Assembly: GCA_903893795.1 (NCBI GenBank)
Contig: CAITNO010000071.1
Coordinates: 1 to 42,328 of the forward strand
Length of the DNA stretch: 42,328 nt
Direction of reading: 5' to 3'
Source: Candidatus Hydrogenedentota bacterium
GTDB lineage: Bacteria > Hydrogenedentota > Hydrogenedentia > Hydrogenedentales > CAITNO01
Below the pieces are notes generated by a model. The model was not told where the DNA came from, ran no database searches, and was given only the letters and a program-made list of their open reading frames with translations. This document shows positions 23,201 to 31,216 of the stretch, one piece after another. The position numbers and the translations under genes were made by a program. Each line of letters begins with the position of its first letter. Position 1 is the stretch's first letter.

Positions 23201-24613
23201 TGTATCTTGTGGTCGGACAGCCCGAATGAAGCCGCGGAACTTTCGGACCAGTGTCTTGTGTCATTCTCCTGCTCTTCCACGCCGGTGTCAGGACCGGGCA
23301 ATATTACGTCTTCCCCTCTCTTTATTGACGGGAAATCGGGAGATTTTCGGCTTCAGTCTGCTTCACCCTGCATAGATGCGGGAACTGGTTCCGGCGCACC
23401 ACCCACAGACATCCTGGGCACCCCCCGTCCGCAGGGTGCTGGTTATGACATGGGCGCCTATGAAGCCATCCCAACCGCCACGGTGCCCGACTTGTCCGGA
23501 TTAGACCGCGCCGAGGCAGAGGACCTTATTGCAGCCACCAGGCTGTATGTTGGTACCGAGAGTGAGGAATTCCACCCCACCGTTTTGTCCAACCATGTAA
23601 TTCGTCAAACACCCCCGGCGGGCGTCCAAGTTCCGCAGAGAACGCCAGTGGACCTCGTGATTTCCAAAGGGCCTGAGCCCGTACCAGTCCCCGATGTGGT
23701 GGGGCAGACGCTGGAGGCTGCCATTGCCTCGATAACGGGCGCGGGATTCGTCCCGGGTAACACAACCCGGCAGTACAGCCTGACGGCACCCTCCGGCGAG
23801 GTAATCTCGCAGTCGCCTTTGCCGGGAACGCAAGTGTTTCCGGAGGCGCCGGTGGATTTGACGGTCAGCTGTGGGAGCATATTGGTGCCGGATGTTTCAG
23901 GAAAGCAGCAGGGCACCGCTTCGGCGGTCCTTGTCAACGCGGGGCTTGTTGTCGGAACGGTGACACAAATGTACAGTTGCACGACCCCGCTTGGCTCAAT
24001 TGTTTCGGAATCTCCGACGGCGGGGGCGTCTGTTCTGCCGGGCACGATGATAAACATGGTTGTCAGTCGCGGAGTGCAGCCTTCCGTCATGCCCGATGTC
24101 GTCGGCAAGCCGCGCAAACAGGCGGCCTCGGCCATTGCGGACGCGGACCTGGTGTTGGGAGGAGTCACACGGACCCACAGCTCAGACGTGGAGGCGGATG
24201 CCGTGATGGAGCAGAGCCCCTCAGCGGGCACGGAAGTACCACCAGGAACGTCCGTGAGCATCGTCGTAAGTCTCGGTCCGGCAGGGGCTGAAGGGGACAC
24301 CGAAGGAGAACCCGTGGACAGCGAGACCGCGCGTCAAGAGCTGGCTGCGGCTATTTCCTCGGCGGATGCCAACGGCGACGGCATGCTGAGCTTTGCGGAG
24401 GCAGCCGGCGCGGTTTCGGGGTTGCCGCAGGCGGTATTTGATGAATTGGACACGAACAGGGACGGAAAGCTGGGCAGGGAGGAGTTGGGCGTAAAGAACG
24501 ATTTGGGCTGCACCGGATGCAGCGGGATTAAGGACGCCGCCTGTCCGCGCGGATGGAAGAAGGCAATGGAACACCTCTTGTTGAAAGGTTTGGTACTCAG
24601 TGAGCGGGACTAG
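20213..24613 (+). CDS. Large secreted beta-helix protein with PASTA and EF-hand domains
   Basis: A 1466-residue protein with a signal peptide (FAALLLTMIAPTSRAA). Three homologous right-handed beta-helix modules follow (encoded at about 20300-21310, 21345-22245 and 22285-23470). Each opens with a YV/FV-NG...TIQAAVD-type segment, runs through short coils of GGGM-x2-GTAxNCTFxGN, and closes with FRL-ASPC-DxG...GxDMGxYE, the choice-of-anchor Q ending. Four PASTA repeats (23479-24277) and two canonical EF-hand loops (DANGDGMLSFAE and DTNRDGKLGREE) come next. The C-terminus has GCTGCSG before a helical tail. It is likely a surface adhesin or glycan-binding protein. The ATG at 20213 has GGAGGGA about 6 nt upstream; 20123 is an in-frame earlier ATG that would precede the signal peptide by 30 residues. 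Confidence 0.88.
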   Translation: MCKSSNLDVAVHVCFAALLLTMIAPTSRAAVWYVKGTSSPVSGSPWNKGYSTIQAAVDHASSGDEVWVVRGTYTGTGDQVVNLKEGVALYGGFSGAETSRGQRDWTENLTIVDGQDARRCVTTVDASTVDGFTLQNGRALQGGGMYYGTAINCTFLENTADVGGGMYWGGAKQCSFQKNSAAHGGGKCAGTAESCSFIRNAAINYDTTCDCGYDCVCGDGTGAGMDYGTATNCIFWRNRAEGVVAYGGAMYFSTAVNCTLYGNEAVSLDARGGGMYTCKAVNCIVWGNSPDEFSGAPPTYSCLSVATQGTGNISSAPALAAPWNGDFRLRASSPCVDKGTSTGTPVTDVLGRVRPTGSGIDMGAYEYYPGDDSNVVTQRVLFVNGACTAAVPDGLSWETAFPTLQAAVDLAGGGMEIWVAQGVYRVATGPEVVHLGPDISLYGGFTGTEPIRDARNPKTVPTVIDGQKVRRCVTGNPSSVVDGFMLQNGSAEEGGGICTGMAVDCVFAGNWAKRGGGAYGSNTTNCTFRENFTFEEGAGAGMYGGLAVNGIFFQNKAGKNSSGGGMYNGTSVNCVFAENSARDGGAIEGGSAINCIFWRNSLDETHKSQVSFSCLAVETEGAGNIVACPAFVNPMAGDFRLRASSPCIDAGSSVPGRDFLGRTRPAGAGMDMGVYEYCQGDDEQAAALPPVLRVRATSTAALPDGLTWETAFPTLQAAADLAGCGAEVWVAQGIYSVVDGEEVIRIDPAISMFGGFTGVETARDARNPDPAATVIDGQATRLCVRAGDTALLNGFTVQNGSFCHYPGSAGMFHGRAENCIFSGNRSCYAGGGLYYGTAVNCTFIGNSADVGGGMDGGAAIGCTFSGNTAGDGGGMGWGTATGCTFIGNDAGTFGGGLVSSTATNCVLSGNIAPIGGGMSDGEAAGCSFVENVATGESFTYGGGGMDGGNAANCLFLRNSAHNVGGGMAGGSAVNCTFFNNSSTKDGGALYNSHASNCILWSDSPNEAAELSDQCLVSFSCSSTPVSGPGNITSSPLFIDGKSGDFRLQSASPCIDAGTGSGAPPTDILGTPRPQGAGYDMGAYEAIPTATVPDLSGLDRAEAEDLIAATRLYVGTESEEFHPTVLSNHVIRQTPPAGVQVPQRTPVDLVISKGPEPVPVPDVVGQTLEAAIASITGAGFVPGNTTRQYSLTAPSGEVISQSPLPGTQVFPEAPVDLTVSCGSILVPDVSGKQQGTASAVLVNAGLVVGTVTQMYSCTTPLGSIVSESPTAGASVLPGTMINMVVSRGVQPSVMPDVVGKPRKQAASAIADADLVLGGVTRTHSSDVEADAVMEQSPSAGTEVPPGTSVSIVVSLGPAGAEGDTEGEPVDSETARQELAAAISSADANGDGMLSFAEAAGAVSGLPQAVFDELDTNRDGKLGREELGVKNDLGCTGCSGIKDAACPRGWKKAMEHLLLKGLVLSERD

Positions 24614-24813
24614 AGACTGGCGCCGGGCCTTGCTCACCTGAAAGATGAGTTCGTCACATGGCATTTGATGACAGTGTGGATTCCTGGTTTGCGCCTCCGC
24701 TTGTCCCAACCACTTTGTAGCTTTGCAGACTTCGCCAAATCTTGCCTGTGCTACACGAGTGTGTCATCATTTCCGCATCTGGCCCGAATCGGGCGTCAAA
24801 AAGGAGCCTTCTC

Positions 24814-25830
24814 GTGCGCAATACTTTCATCACGTTCGCCGCCGTCGCGCTGGTTGCCCTGATGGCTTTCTCAGGTTGTTCAAAGCCAGCCGAACCGTCC
24901 TCCGGGGGCGCCCCGGATGCCGCCGCCGCAAAGATCAAACTGGCGGGTATGGTCTTCCAGGAAGACCAGTTCTTCCGCCTCGTTCTCTTCGGCATGCGCG
25001 ACGCCGCGAAGAAGGCGGGGGTGGAACTGCTGGAAGGCAACAGCGCGAGCAAGCCGGAGAAGGAAATCCAGTTGGTAAACACCTATGTGGCGCGAAAGGT
25101 GGACGCGATTATCCTGTCGCCGCTGAGCGCGAAGGGTTCCGTGGCCGCGTTGAAGCAGGCCGCGGACAAGGGCGTCAAGATCGTGACGTACAACACGCCC
25201 GTGGAGGGTGATTTGGCCGTTTCCGCCGTGGCGAGCATCGAGGAAGACCTGGGCGCGCAGACCGGCAAGGCGGCGAAGCAGTATATCGAGGAGAAACTGG
25301 GCGGAAAAGCGAAGATTGCCATCTTCTGCTTCAAGTCGCAGGCGCCGGAGCAGAGCGAGGCGCGCGTGGGCGGCTTCAAGAAGGAGGTCGGGACGCTTCC
25401 GGGCGTGGAGTTTGTGGCCGAGCAGGATGCCTGGCTGCCCGAACTGGGCGTCAGGAAGGTGGGCGAAGTGCTGACGGCGAATCCGGGGGTCAACATCATC
25501 TGGGCCGCGAACGAGGGCGGCACCGTCGGTGCGGTGATGGCGGTGCGCAACGCCGGCAGGGCGGGGCAGGTGGCCGTGTTTGGCACGGACGCCAGCGAGC
25601 AGTTGCTCGGATTCCTCCAGGCCGATGATAACATCCTTCAGGCCATCACGAGCCAGCGGCCCACCGAACTGGGCCGGTTGGCGGTAGAAAACGCGTTGAA
25701 AGCCGTCAAGGGCGAACCAGTGGAAAAGAAGGTTTCGCTGCCGGGCGTCTGCCTGTCGCGCACCGACCCGGCCGGGGTGGCGGCCTTTGCCAAGCAACTG
25801 CAGGAATGGATAGGCGCCGGGTCGAAGTGA
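24814..25830 (+). CDS. Sugar ABC transporter substrate-binding lipoprotein
   Basis: A 338-residue lipoprotein. After a hydrophobic signal, the lipobox FSGC places the lipidated cysteine in FSGCSKPAEPSS. The mature part is a ribose/galactose-type periplasmic-binding fold: AGMVFQEDQFFRLVLFGMRDAAKKAG, DAIILSPLSAKGSVAALKQAADKGVKIVTYNTP, and the C-terminal VAVFGTDASEQLLGFLQ. It captures a monosaccharide or similar compound outside the membrane. The GTG at 24814 is selected because AAGGAG lies 7 nt upstream and the signal peptide then begins properly; a TTG at 24742 is an alternative. It overlaps the ATPase gene's start. Confidence 0.92.
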   Translation: MRNTFITFAAVALVALMAFSGCSKPAEPSSGGAPDAAAAKIKLAGMVFQEDQFFRLVLFGMRDAAKKAGVELLEGNSASKPEKEIQLVNTYVARKVDAIILSPLSAKGSVAALKQAADKGVKIVTYNTPVEGDLAVSAVASIEEDLGAQTGKAAKQYIEEKLGGKAKIAIFCFKSQAPEQSEARVGGFKKEVGTLPGVEFVAEQDAWLPELGVRKVGEVLTANPGVNIIWAANEGGTVGAVMAVRNAGRAGQVAVFGTDASEQLLGFLQADDNILQAITSQRPTELGRLAVENALKAVKGEPVEKKVSLPGVCLSRTDPAGVAAFAKQLQEWIGAGSK

Positions 25831-27323
25831 GGGGGCATCATCTCCAGACGCTGAACCTCCGCAAGGAATACCCCGGCACGGTTGCGCTGAACGGGGTGTC
25901 GGTGGATTTTGAGGGGGGCAGGGTTCACGCGCTGATCGGCAAGAACGGCGCGGGCAAGAGCACGCTCGTGAAGATCTTCGCGGGCAGCGTGCAGCCGACC
26001 GGCGGCACGATTCTCATCGACGGGGAACCGGTTGAACTGCGCTCGCCTTCCGACGCGTTCGCCAAGGGCATCGCCACCGTCTATCAGGAGATGAGCCTCG
26101 TGCCCGAAATGACCGTGGCGGAGAACATCTTTCTCGGCCGCTGGCCGCGCAGGAAGGGGCTGCTGCGGTCCATGGTCGACTGGCGCGGCATCGCCGAAGC
26201 GGCGCAGGCAGTGCTTGACGGAATGCAGGTCTCGCTCGACCTGTGCGCGAATGTCGGCGATTTGGGCATGGCGCAACAGCAGATCGTGGAAATCGCCAAG
26301 GCCATGTCGTTCAACCCTTCGGTCATAATGCTCGACGAACCCACCTCGGCGCTGGCAAGGCATGAGACGGAGAACCTGTTCAGACTCATCCGGCAACTGG
26401 CCGCCAAGGGCGTTGCCGTCATCTATATCACGCACCGGCTCCAGGAATTGAGCCAGGTCGCAGACACGGTCACCGTGCTGCGCGACGGCAACTGCGTCGG
26501 CACGATTGACATCGGCGCGGCCACACCCGAAACCGTCGCGCACATGATGTTTGGCGGCGTGGCGCAGGCGGTGCGCCCCGCCGATTTGCAGGCGGGCACC
26601 GAGCCGGTGATGCAGGTGCGCGGACTGGGCCAGCCGGGCAAATTCCACGATGTGAACTTTGAACTGCGCAAAGGCGAAGTGCTGGGCATCGCGGGCATGC
26701 TCGGTTCGGGCCGGACTGAACTGCTCCGTGCCATCTTCGGCGTGGACCCCTGCGAAACGGGCGAGATTGTGCTGGACGGTGAAGCTTTCCGTCCGACCAC
26801 CCCGGCAGGGATGAAGGCGCTTGGCCTCGCGTTCACTCCAGAGAACCGCAAGGAACACGGACTCGTGCAGGAACTGAGCACGCGGGCCAATGTGTGCCTT
26901 GCCAGTCTGGACCGCATCGCCACCGCCGGATTCATGACGGCGCTGCGCGAGCGCGCCGTGGTGCTGCCGATCATGGACCGGCTTGCGGTCAAAGTGCCCG
27001 ACATCGAGCATGCGGTGGCCTCGCTCAGCGGCGGCAACCAGCAGAAGGTGGTCGTGGCGAAATGGCTGAACACAGAACCGTGCGTCATCCTCTTCGACGA
27101 GCCCACGCGCGGCATCGACGTGCAGGCAAAGCAGCATATTTTCAAAATTATGTGGGACCTGAGCCGGCAGGGCATAAGCTGCATTTTTGTGTCGAGCGAG
27201 CTGGAGGAACTGGTCGAAGTGTGCCATCGCATTCTGATCATGAAGCACGGCACCATCACGGGCGAGGTGTTCCCCGAAAGCATTTCTGTGGAGGACCTGG
27301 TTGTGCGCTGTATGGACGCATGA
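25806..27323 (+). CDS. Sugar ABC transporter ATP-binding protein, two fused ATPase domains
   Basis: A 505-residue RbsA/MglA/XylG-type ATPase made of two nucleotide-binding domains. Domain one has Walker A GKNGAGKST (residues 45-53), signature region LGMAQQQIVEIAKA and Walker B VIMLDEPTSAL. Domain two has the expected degenerate Walker A (GMLGSGRTE), with SLSGGNQQKVVVAKWL and CVILFDEPTRGID. It powers import of a sugar bound by the upstream lipoprotein. The start may be ATG 25806 (25-bp overlap) or GTG 25827, whose GTGA overlap with the upstream stop is also typical. A 235-bp repeat-bearing gap separates it from the permease. Confidence 0.93.
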   Translation: MDRRRVEVRGHHLQTLNLRKEYPGTVALNGVSVDFEGGRVHALIGKNGAGKSTLVKIFAGSVQPTGGTILIDGEPVELRSPSDAFAKGIATVYQEMSLVPEMTVAENIFLGRWPRRKGLLRSMVDWRGIAEAAQAVLDGMQVSLDLCANVGDLGMAQQQIVEIAKAMSFNPSVIMLDEPTSALARHETENLFRLIRQLAAKGVAVIYITHRLQELSQVADTVTVLRDGNCVGTIDIGAATPETVAHMMFGGVAQAVRPADLQAGTEPVMQVRGLGQPGKFHDVNFELRKGEVLGIAGMLGSGRTELLRAIFGVDPCETGEIVLDGEAFRPTTPAGMKALGLAFTPENRKEHGLVQELSTRANVCLASLDRIATAGFMTALRERAVVLPIMDRLAVKVPDIEHAVASLSGGNQQKVVVAKWLNTEPCVILFDEPTRGIDVQAKQHIFKIMWDLSRQGISCIFVSSELEELVEVCHRILIMKHGTITGEVFPESISVEDLVVRCMDA

Positions 27324-27438
27324 AAACGGAGCACGCAGGGAAACTGAACGCAGAGACGCGGAGGACGCCGAGGTGCGCAGAGAAGAATGGGACCACTGAA
27401 CGCACGGAACAACACGGAAGAAAACATAATATGAATTG
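27324..27438. repeat. Low-complexity purine-rich spacer
   Basis: This spacer carries GAACGCAGAGACGCGGAGGACGCC and AACGCACGGAACAACACGGAAG, degenerate tandem purine-rich motifs that resemble dispersed intergenic repeats. No start-to-stop reading frame of note was found. It lies inside an otherwise tight transporter operon. Confidence 0.45.
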
Positions 27439-27516
27439 ACATGGATAAACAGGATGAACAGGATTCAGAAAGAGAACGGCCGAATTGCCTATCCTGTGCA
27501 TCCTGTCCATCCATGT
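27439..27516. repeat. Imperfect inverted-repeat element inside the sugar ABC operon
   Basis: The left arm (27439-27464) contains ACATGGATaaACAGGATgaACAGGAT and the right arm (27491-27516) is its inverse with three mismatches, around a 26-nt loop. The 26-bp arms themselves contain a repeated ACAGGAT unit. The hairpin would be strong in mRNA. It resembles dispersed palindromes of several phyla (from memory). It lies between the ATPase and permease genes, 42 bp before the permease ATG. Confidence 0.8.
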
Positions 27517-27558
27517 TGAATAGTTTTATGACAGGCAGTACGGACATGGAGAACTGGG

Positions 27559-28554
27559 ATGACCGAGAACAAGAACACTTCGGAGCGTGTGTCGCTGGTG
27601 TACGCGCTTGCGCCGCTGCGGAAATACATGTTGGAGTTTGTGCTGCTGGTCGTGTGCCTGTTCCTCGCCTTCCGCGCGCCAGGCTTTTTCACGCGCGACA
27701 ACCTGCTCCTCGTGCTGCTCAACGTGTCCATGCAGGGCGTCATCGCCTTCGGCATGACGATGGTCATCATCTCCGGCGAGATTGATTTGAGCGTTGGTTC
27801 GGCCGTTGCCTTCGGCGGGTGCATCACCGCATGGATGACCGGGCTCCTGGCTGCGCACGGACTGCCGCTGGTCTGCGCCATTCCCGCCGCCGTACTGGCG
27901 AGTCTGGCGGTGGGTTTTGCCATTGGCTGCGCAACCGGCTTCCTCCGCACCCGCTTCAATGTGCCCACCTTCATCGCCACGCTGGCATGGATGACGGTGC
28001 TCAAGGGTGCGTCCGAGCTTATTACCAATGGTTTTCCCCTCACCCCCTTTCCCCAGTGGTACAGCTTCCTCGGCAGCGGCTATGTCTTTGGAATTCCGTT
28101 CCCCGCGATCATCTTTCTGGCCGTGTTTTGTGTCATCCAGATTCTCATGAGTTTCACAGCCTTCGGCCGGTCCATCTACGCCGTTGGCGGCAATGCCGAA
28201 GCCGCGCGCATCAGCGGCATCAAGGTGGGCCGGGTGAAGATTCTGGTCATGGGCACCGTGGCGCTGCTCACCGCATTCAGCGGCGTCATGCAGTCCGCCC
28301 AGATCATGTCCGGTTCAGCCACCACCGGCCAGGGCTGGGAACTCGATGTCATCTCCGCCGTCATCATCGGCGGCACCAGTCTCATGGGGGGCGCAGGCAC
28401 GGTCTGGGGCACCTTCATTGGCGTGGTCTTCCTCGGTGTCCTGCTCAACGGCATGACGCTCATGAACATCAGCGAATACTGGCAGCATGTCGTCCGCGGC
28501 GCGCTCATCCTCGCCGCCGTGCTGATCAATCTGGCGCCGTCCCGAAAGAAGTGA
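27559..28554 (+). CDS. Sugar ABC transporter permease (RbsC-like)
   Basis: A 331-residue polytopic permease of the ribose/AI-2-type family. Diagnostic stretches are GMTMVIISGEIDLSVGS, FGRSIYAVGGNAEAARISG and GGTSLMGGAGTVWGTFIGV. About eight to ten membrane segments are visible. It forms the membrane channel for the upstream lipoprotein and ATPase, and is the last gene of the operon. It converges with the long TPR/GT gene, with only 52 bp between. Confidence 0.93.
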   Translation: MTENKNTSERVSLVYALAPLRKYMLEFVLLVVCLFLAFRAPGFFTRDNLLLVLLNVSMQGVIAFGMTMVIISGEIDLSVGSAVAFGGCITAWMTGLLAAHGLPLVCAIPAAVLASLAVGFAIGCATGFLRTRFNVPTFIATLAWMTVLKGASELITNGFPLTPFPQWYSFLGSGYVFGIPFPAIIFLAVFCVIQILMSFTAFGRSIYAVGGNAEAARISGIKVGRVKILVMGTVALLTAFSGVMQSAQIMSGSATTGQGWELDVISAVIIGGTSLMGGAGTVWGTFIGVVFLGVLLNGMTLMNISEYWQHVVRGALILAAVLINLAPSRKK

Positions 28555-28606
28555 GCAGGGTGCCGGTTCAATAGCGGTGAGGGAAGGCCCGTCTTGCCCG
28601 GGCGCT

Positions 28607-31216
28607 TCAGGGCTTTGCGGCATCTCCGCCCGAAAGGCCGCTCTGCAGAATGGCCAAGTCCAGAAGATGGGCCGGAAAACGGCCCACGGCGGCATCCAAG
28701 ACCGTGGCGGACAATTCCACGTTGCCTTTCCGCGCCAGGTCCACGCCCAACCGCAGGCATCCGCAGCCTTCCATGCCTGGACGGGTATGAAGGGTCTTAA
28801 GAAAGTCTGCAACGACAGGGTCGTCGGCGTGGGCAAAAATGGAACGGGCCACGTCAAGCAATGCCGCCGGGGCGGAATTGAGTGTCTCTCCGGTGCGTCT
28901 AAAGGCCGGCGGCATGCGATTGGCCCATGTTGCATTGCCCATTTGTTCGGTGATGAGCGCCGCTGCGCGTGCGGCATCGCCACAGTTGAGGTGGGCATCG
29001 GCCAGCAGGAGCGCCACCCCTCCGTCGATGGGGTCCCGTGCGAGTCCTTGCTCCAGCACCCGCAGTGCGTCAGTGCAGCGTCCCGCGCCGACGTACAGGA
29101 TTCCAAGCATATAGTAAACACGACCCGACTGGGCCGGATCGAGCGCGACGGCACGTTCAAGGTTCTGTAATGCGTATCCGTAGTCGCCAAGGTAGGATTG
29201 CGCCGTGCCCAGATAGGCATAGCCCAGCGAGTATTCGGGGAATGCGTTGATCATCCGCCGCGAAACATCCACCAGTCCGTAAAGCTCCTCCCTTTCGAGC
29301 AGCGACTGAAGCATTTGCCGGAGCTCGGGTATGCGCTCCGGATTTCCTTTGATCCGTTCAAAGACGCGCTCGGCAAGGGCTCCGACTCCCCTTCCGGAGA
29401 GGAGGCGTTCCATGCGGACCAGGTCGGCCATATAAGCGGGGAAACGGACCATCGCCTCACCCAGGACGGCGGCGGACAGAGCGGTGCGCCCCTTCTGCAC
29501 CAACTCGATGCCAAGCCGCACGTATCCTCCACCCTCCTTGTCGTTTTTTGTACGCACGGATTCCTTAAGTGATGCAATGGTGACGCTTGTGGAGCGTTCG
29601 GCGATGGTTTGGACCAGGTCGAGCAGCGCATCCGAGACGGGTTCCAGTATTCCAGAGGCATTTCCGGGATCGGGTGAGACTCTATACGCATCCAGATGCC
29701 GCTCACCGGAGAAATCATGCTTTTCGAGATGCATACCCAAACGTGCGGCGGCGGCCTCAAATTGGTCTGTCTGTCCATGTATGGCATCGACCAGCACGAC
29801 CCAGCAGGACGGGTCCGTTCCCCGTTCAATGACGGAAATGGCCTTTACCAGGAAGGCCCCCATTTCGGCCATGGTTTCCGGTTCGAAAACGGCTGTGACG
29901 ATATGATCCGAAGATGTCAGGTTTGATTCAAATACGGGCTTCCAAAAAGCACCCTGAATCAGCGTGATTGCCTGCGGCCCGTCGGCCGCTTCAATTGCCG
30001 CACCGGCTTCCTTCCAGGCTGTGCGCGATTGCGGCGGCAGGGCCAATGAAAGCTGCCAGGCAAAGACAAGCGCCAGCACTCCCACACACAGGGCCAGCCG
30101 CTTTGCAGACAACCGTGCCAGGAGCCCGCCGAGCAGCAGGTACAGCGCAAGCGAGGCGTGGACCAGATAGCGGGAGGCATAAATCGGTTTCCATGCGAAG
30201 GACAGAATCACGAGCAGGGTCAATGGAAGCAGCCCCCAGAGGACGAGATAGGTCGTGTGCGCACCTTGGGCGGAACGACGCCTGAACAGTCTGAGGACGC
30301 CCCACAGCAGGGCTGCGGAAAATGCCACGGCGACGATGGCGTCGCCGACCGGGTGCGCCGCCAGAACCACCCTTCGCACCGCATCAGGCGCGAAGAGCCA
30401 TGCGCGGCCCGAGGGGGAAAATGTGGAGGAGGACCAATGCACGGCGTCGCCCGCAACAAGGTTGCGCGCCACCAGGGCCAGGTCAGGCGTGATGTAATAG
30501 TCGTGCAGTTCTTTTGGCTGCGGGGCGATTCCGGACATCCACAGCCCCACGGGCACCAGCAAAAGTGCATGCACCCCCAGCCAGCACAGCAGCGTGCGCC
30601 GGCGGAGACCCCGCGCAAACAACAGCCACAAGGCCTGGGCGGGCCACAGGAAGGCGGCGAAATAGTGGCTCCACACGAGCGCGGCATTAACGGCGAAATT
30701 CAAAACCCACCAGCGGCCTTTACCCGTGCGCACGGCCCGCAACAGGGTAAATCCGGAAAGCGCCGCGAAGAGCGCCACGAAGGCGTACATGCGCGCCTCC
30801 TGCGCCTGGAACAGGTGTACCGGGGACAGTGCCACGCAGAGGGCCGCGATCAGTCCCGCCGTGCGCGCTGTGCGGGGATTGTCATGCCAGACTTCCCGCG
30901 CGAGCAGGACGGGCAGCAAGATCAACACAGTTCCGGCCAGCGCGCTTAGCAGGCGCACCGCGACGATGCTGACGCCGAAGAGGCCCGACCAGAAGTAAAA
31001 GAGCAGCGGCGCCAGCGGCGCACCGTAGGGATACAGAGCGCGTTGCTCAATCAGGAAATCATGCAGCCCCCGGGTGTGCAGCGCGCCGGTGCAGGCGTAT
31101 TCCTCCAGGTCCACCGACTCCGTGCCGAGCCCGGCAAGGCGCAAGGCCGCGCCGCCCGCCACGATTGCGGCAAGCATCCAGGGCCAGCGGTCTGCGCGGG
31201 TGGATTCGCCCGTCAT
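28607..31216 (-). CDS. GT39-like polytopic glycosyltransferase with TPR tail
   Basis: An 869-residue membrane protein. The N-terminal half has GT39/ArnT-like features: a luminal acidic motif (GTESVDLEEYACTGALH), YGAPLAPLLFYFW in the first loop, and SPVHLFQAQEARMYAFVALF, typical of dolichol-phosphate-mannose or undecaprenyl-phosphate-sugar transferases. Multiple transmembrane helices follow. The C-terminal part, from about residue 640, has tetratricopeptide repeats (SLGYAYLGTAQSYLGDYGYALQNLERAVALDP and following). It may glycosylate proteins or lipids outside the inner membrane. Its start overlaps the stop of the next membrane protein by 4 bp (ATGA). No donor specificity can be read. Confidence 0.75.
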   Translation of the reverse strand: MTGESTRADRWPWMLAAIVAGGAALRLAGLGTESVDLEEYACTGALHTRGLHDFLIEQRALYPYGAPLAPLLFYFWSGLFGVSIVAVRLLSALAGTVLILLPVLLAREVWHDNPRTARTAGLIAALCVALSPVHLFQAQEARMYAFVALFAALSGFTLLRAVRTGKGRWWVLNFAVNAALVWSHYFAAFLWPAQALWLLFARGLRRRTLLCWLGVHALLLVPVGLWMSGIAPQPKELHDYYITPDLALVARNLVAGDAVHWSSSTFSPSGRAWLFAPDAVRRVVLAAHPVGDAIVAVAFSAALLWGVLRLFRRRSAQGAHTTYLVLWGLLPLTLLVILSFAWKPIYASRYLVHASLALYLLLGGLLARLSAKRLALCVGVLALVFAWQLSLALPPQSRTAWKEAGAAIEAADGPQAITLIQGAFWKPVFESNLTSSDHIVTAVFEPETMAEMGAFLVKAISVIERGTDPSCWVVLVDAIHGQTDQFEAAAARLGMHLEKHDFSGERHLDAYRVSPDPGNASGILEPVSDALLDLVQTIAERSTSVTIASLKESVRTKNDKEGGGYVRLGIELVQKGRTALSAAVLGEAMVRFPAYMADLVRMERLLSGRGVGALAERVFERIKGNPERIPELRQMLQSLLEREELYGLVDVSRRMINAFPEYSLGYAYLGTAQSYLGDYGYALQNLERAVALDPAQSGRVYYMLGILYVGAGRCTDALRVLEQGLARDPIDGGVALLLADAHLNCGDAARAAALITEQMGNATWANRMPPAFRRTGETLNSAPAALLDVARSIFAHADDPVVADFLKTLHTRPGMEGCGCLRLGVDLARKGNVELSATVLDAAVGRFPAHLLDLAILQSGLSGGDAAKP

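Noticed and set aside
25638..27248. Long minus-strand open frame opposite the sugar ABC ATPase
   Set aside because: The plus strand has all ABC motifs; the antisense product has none.
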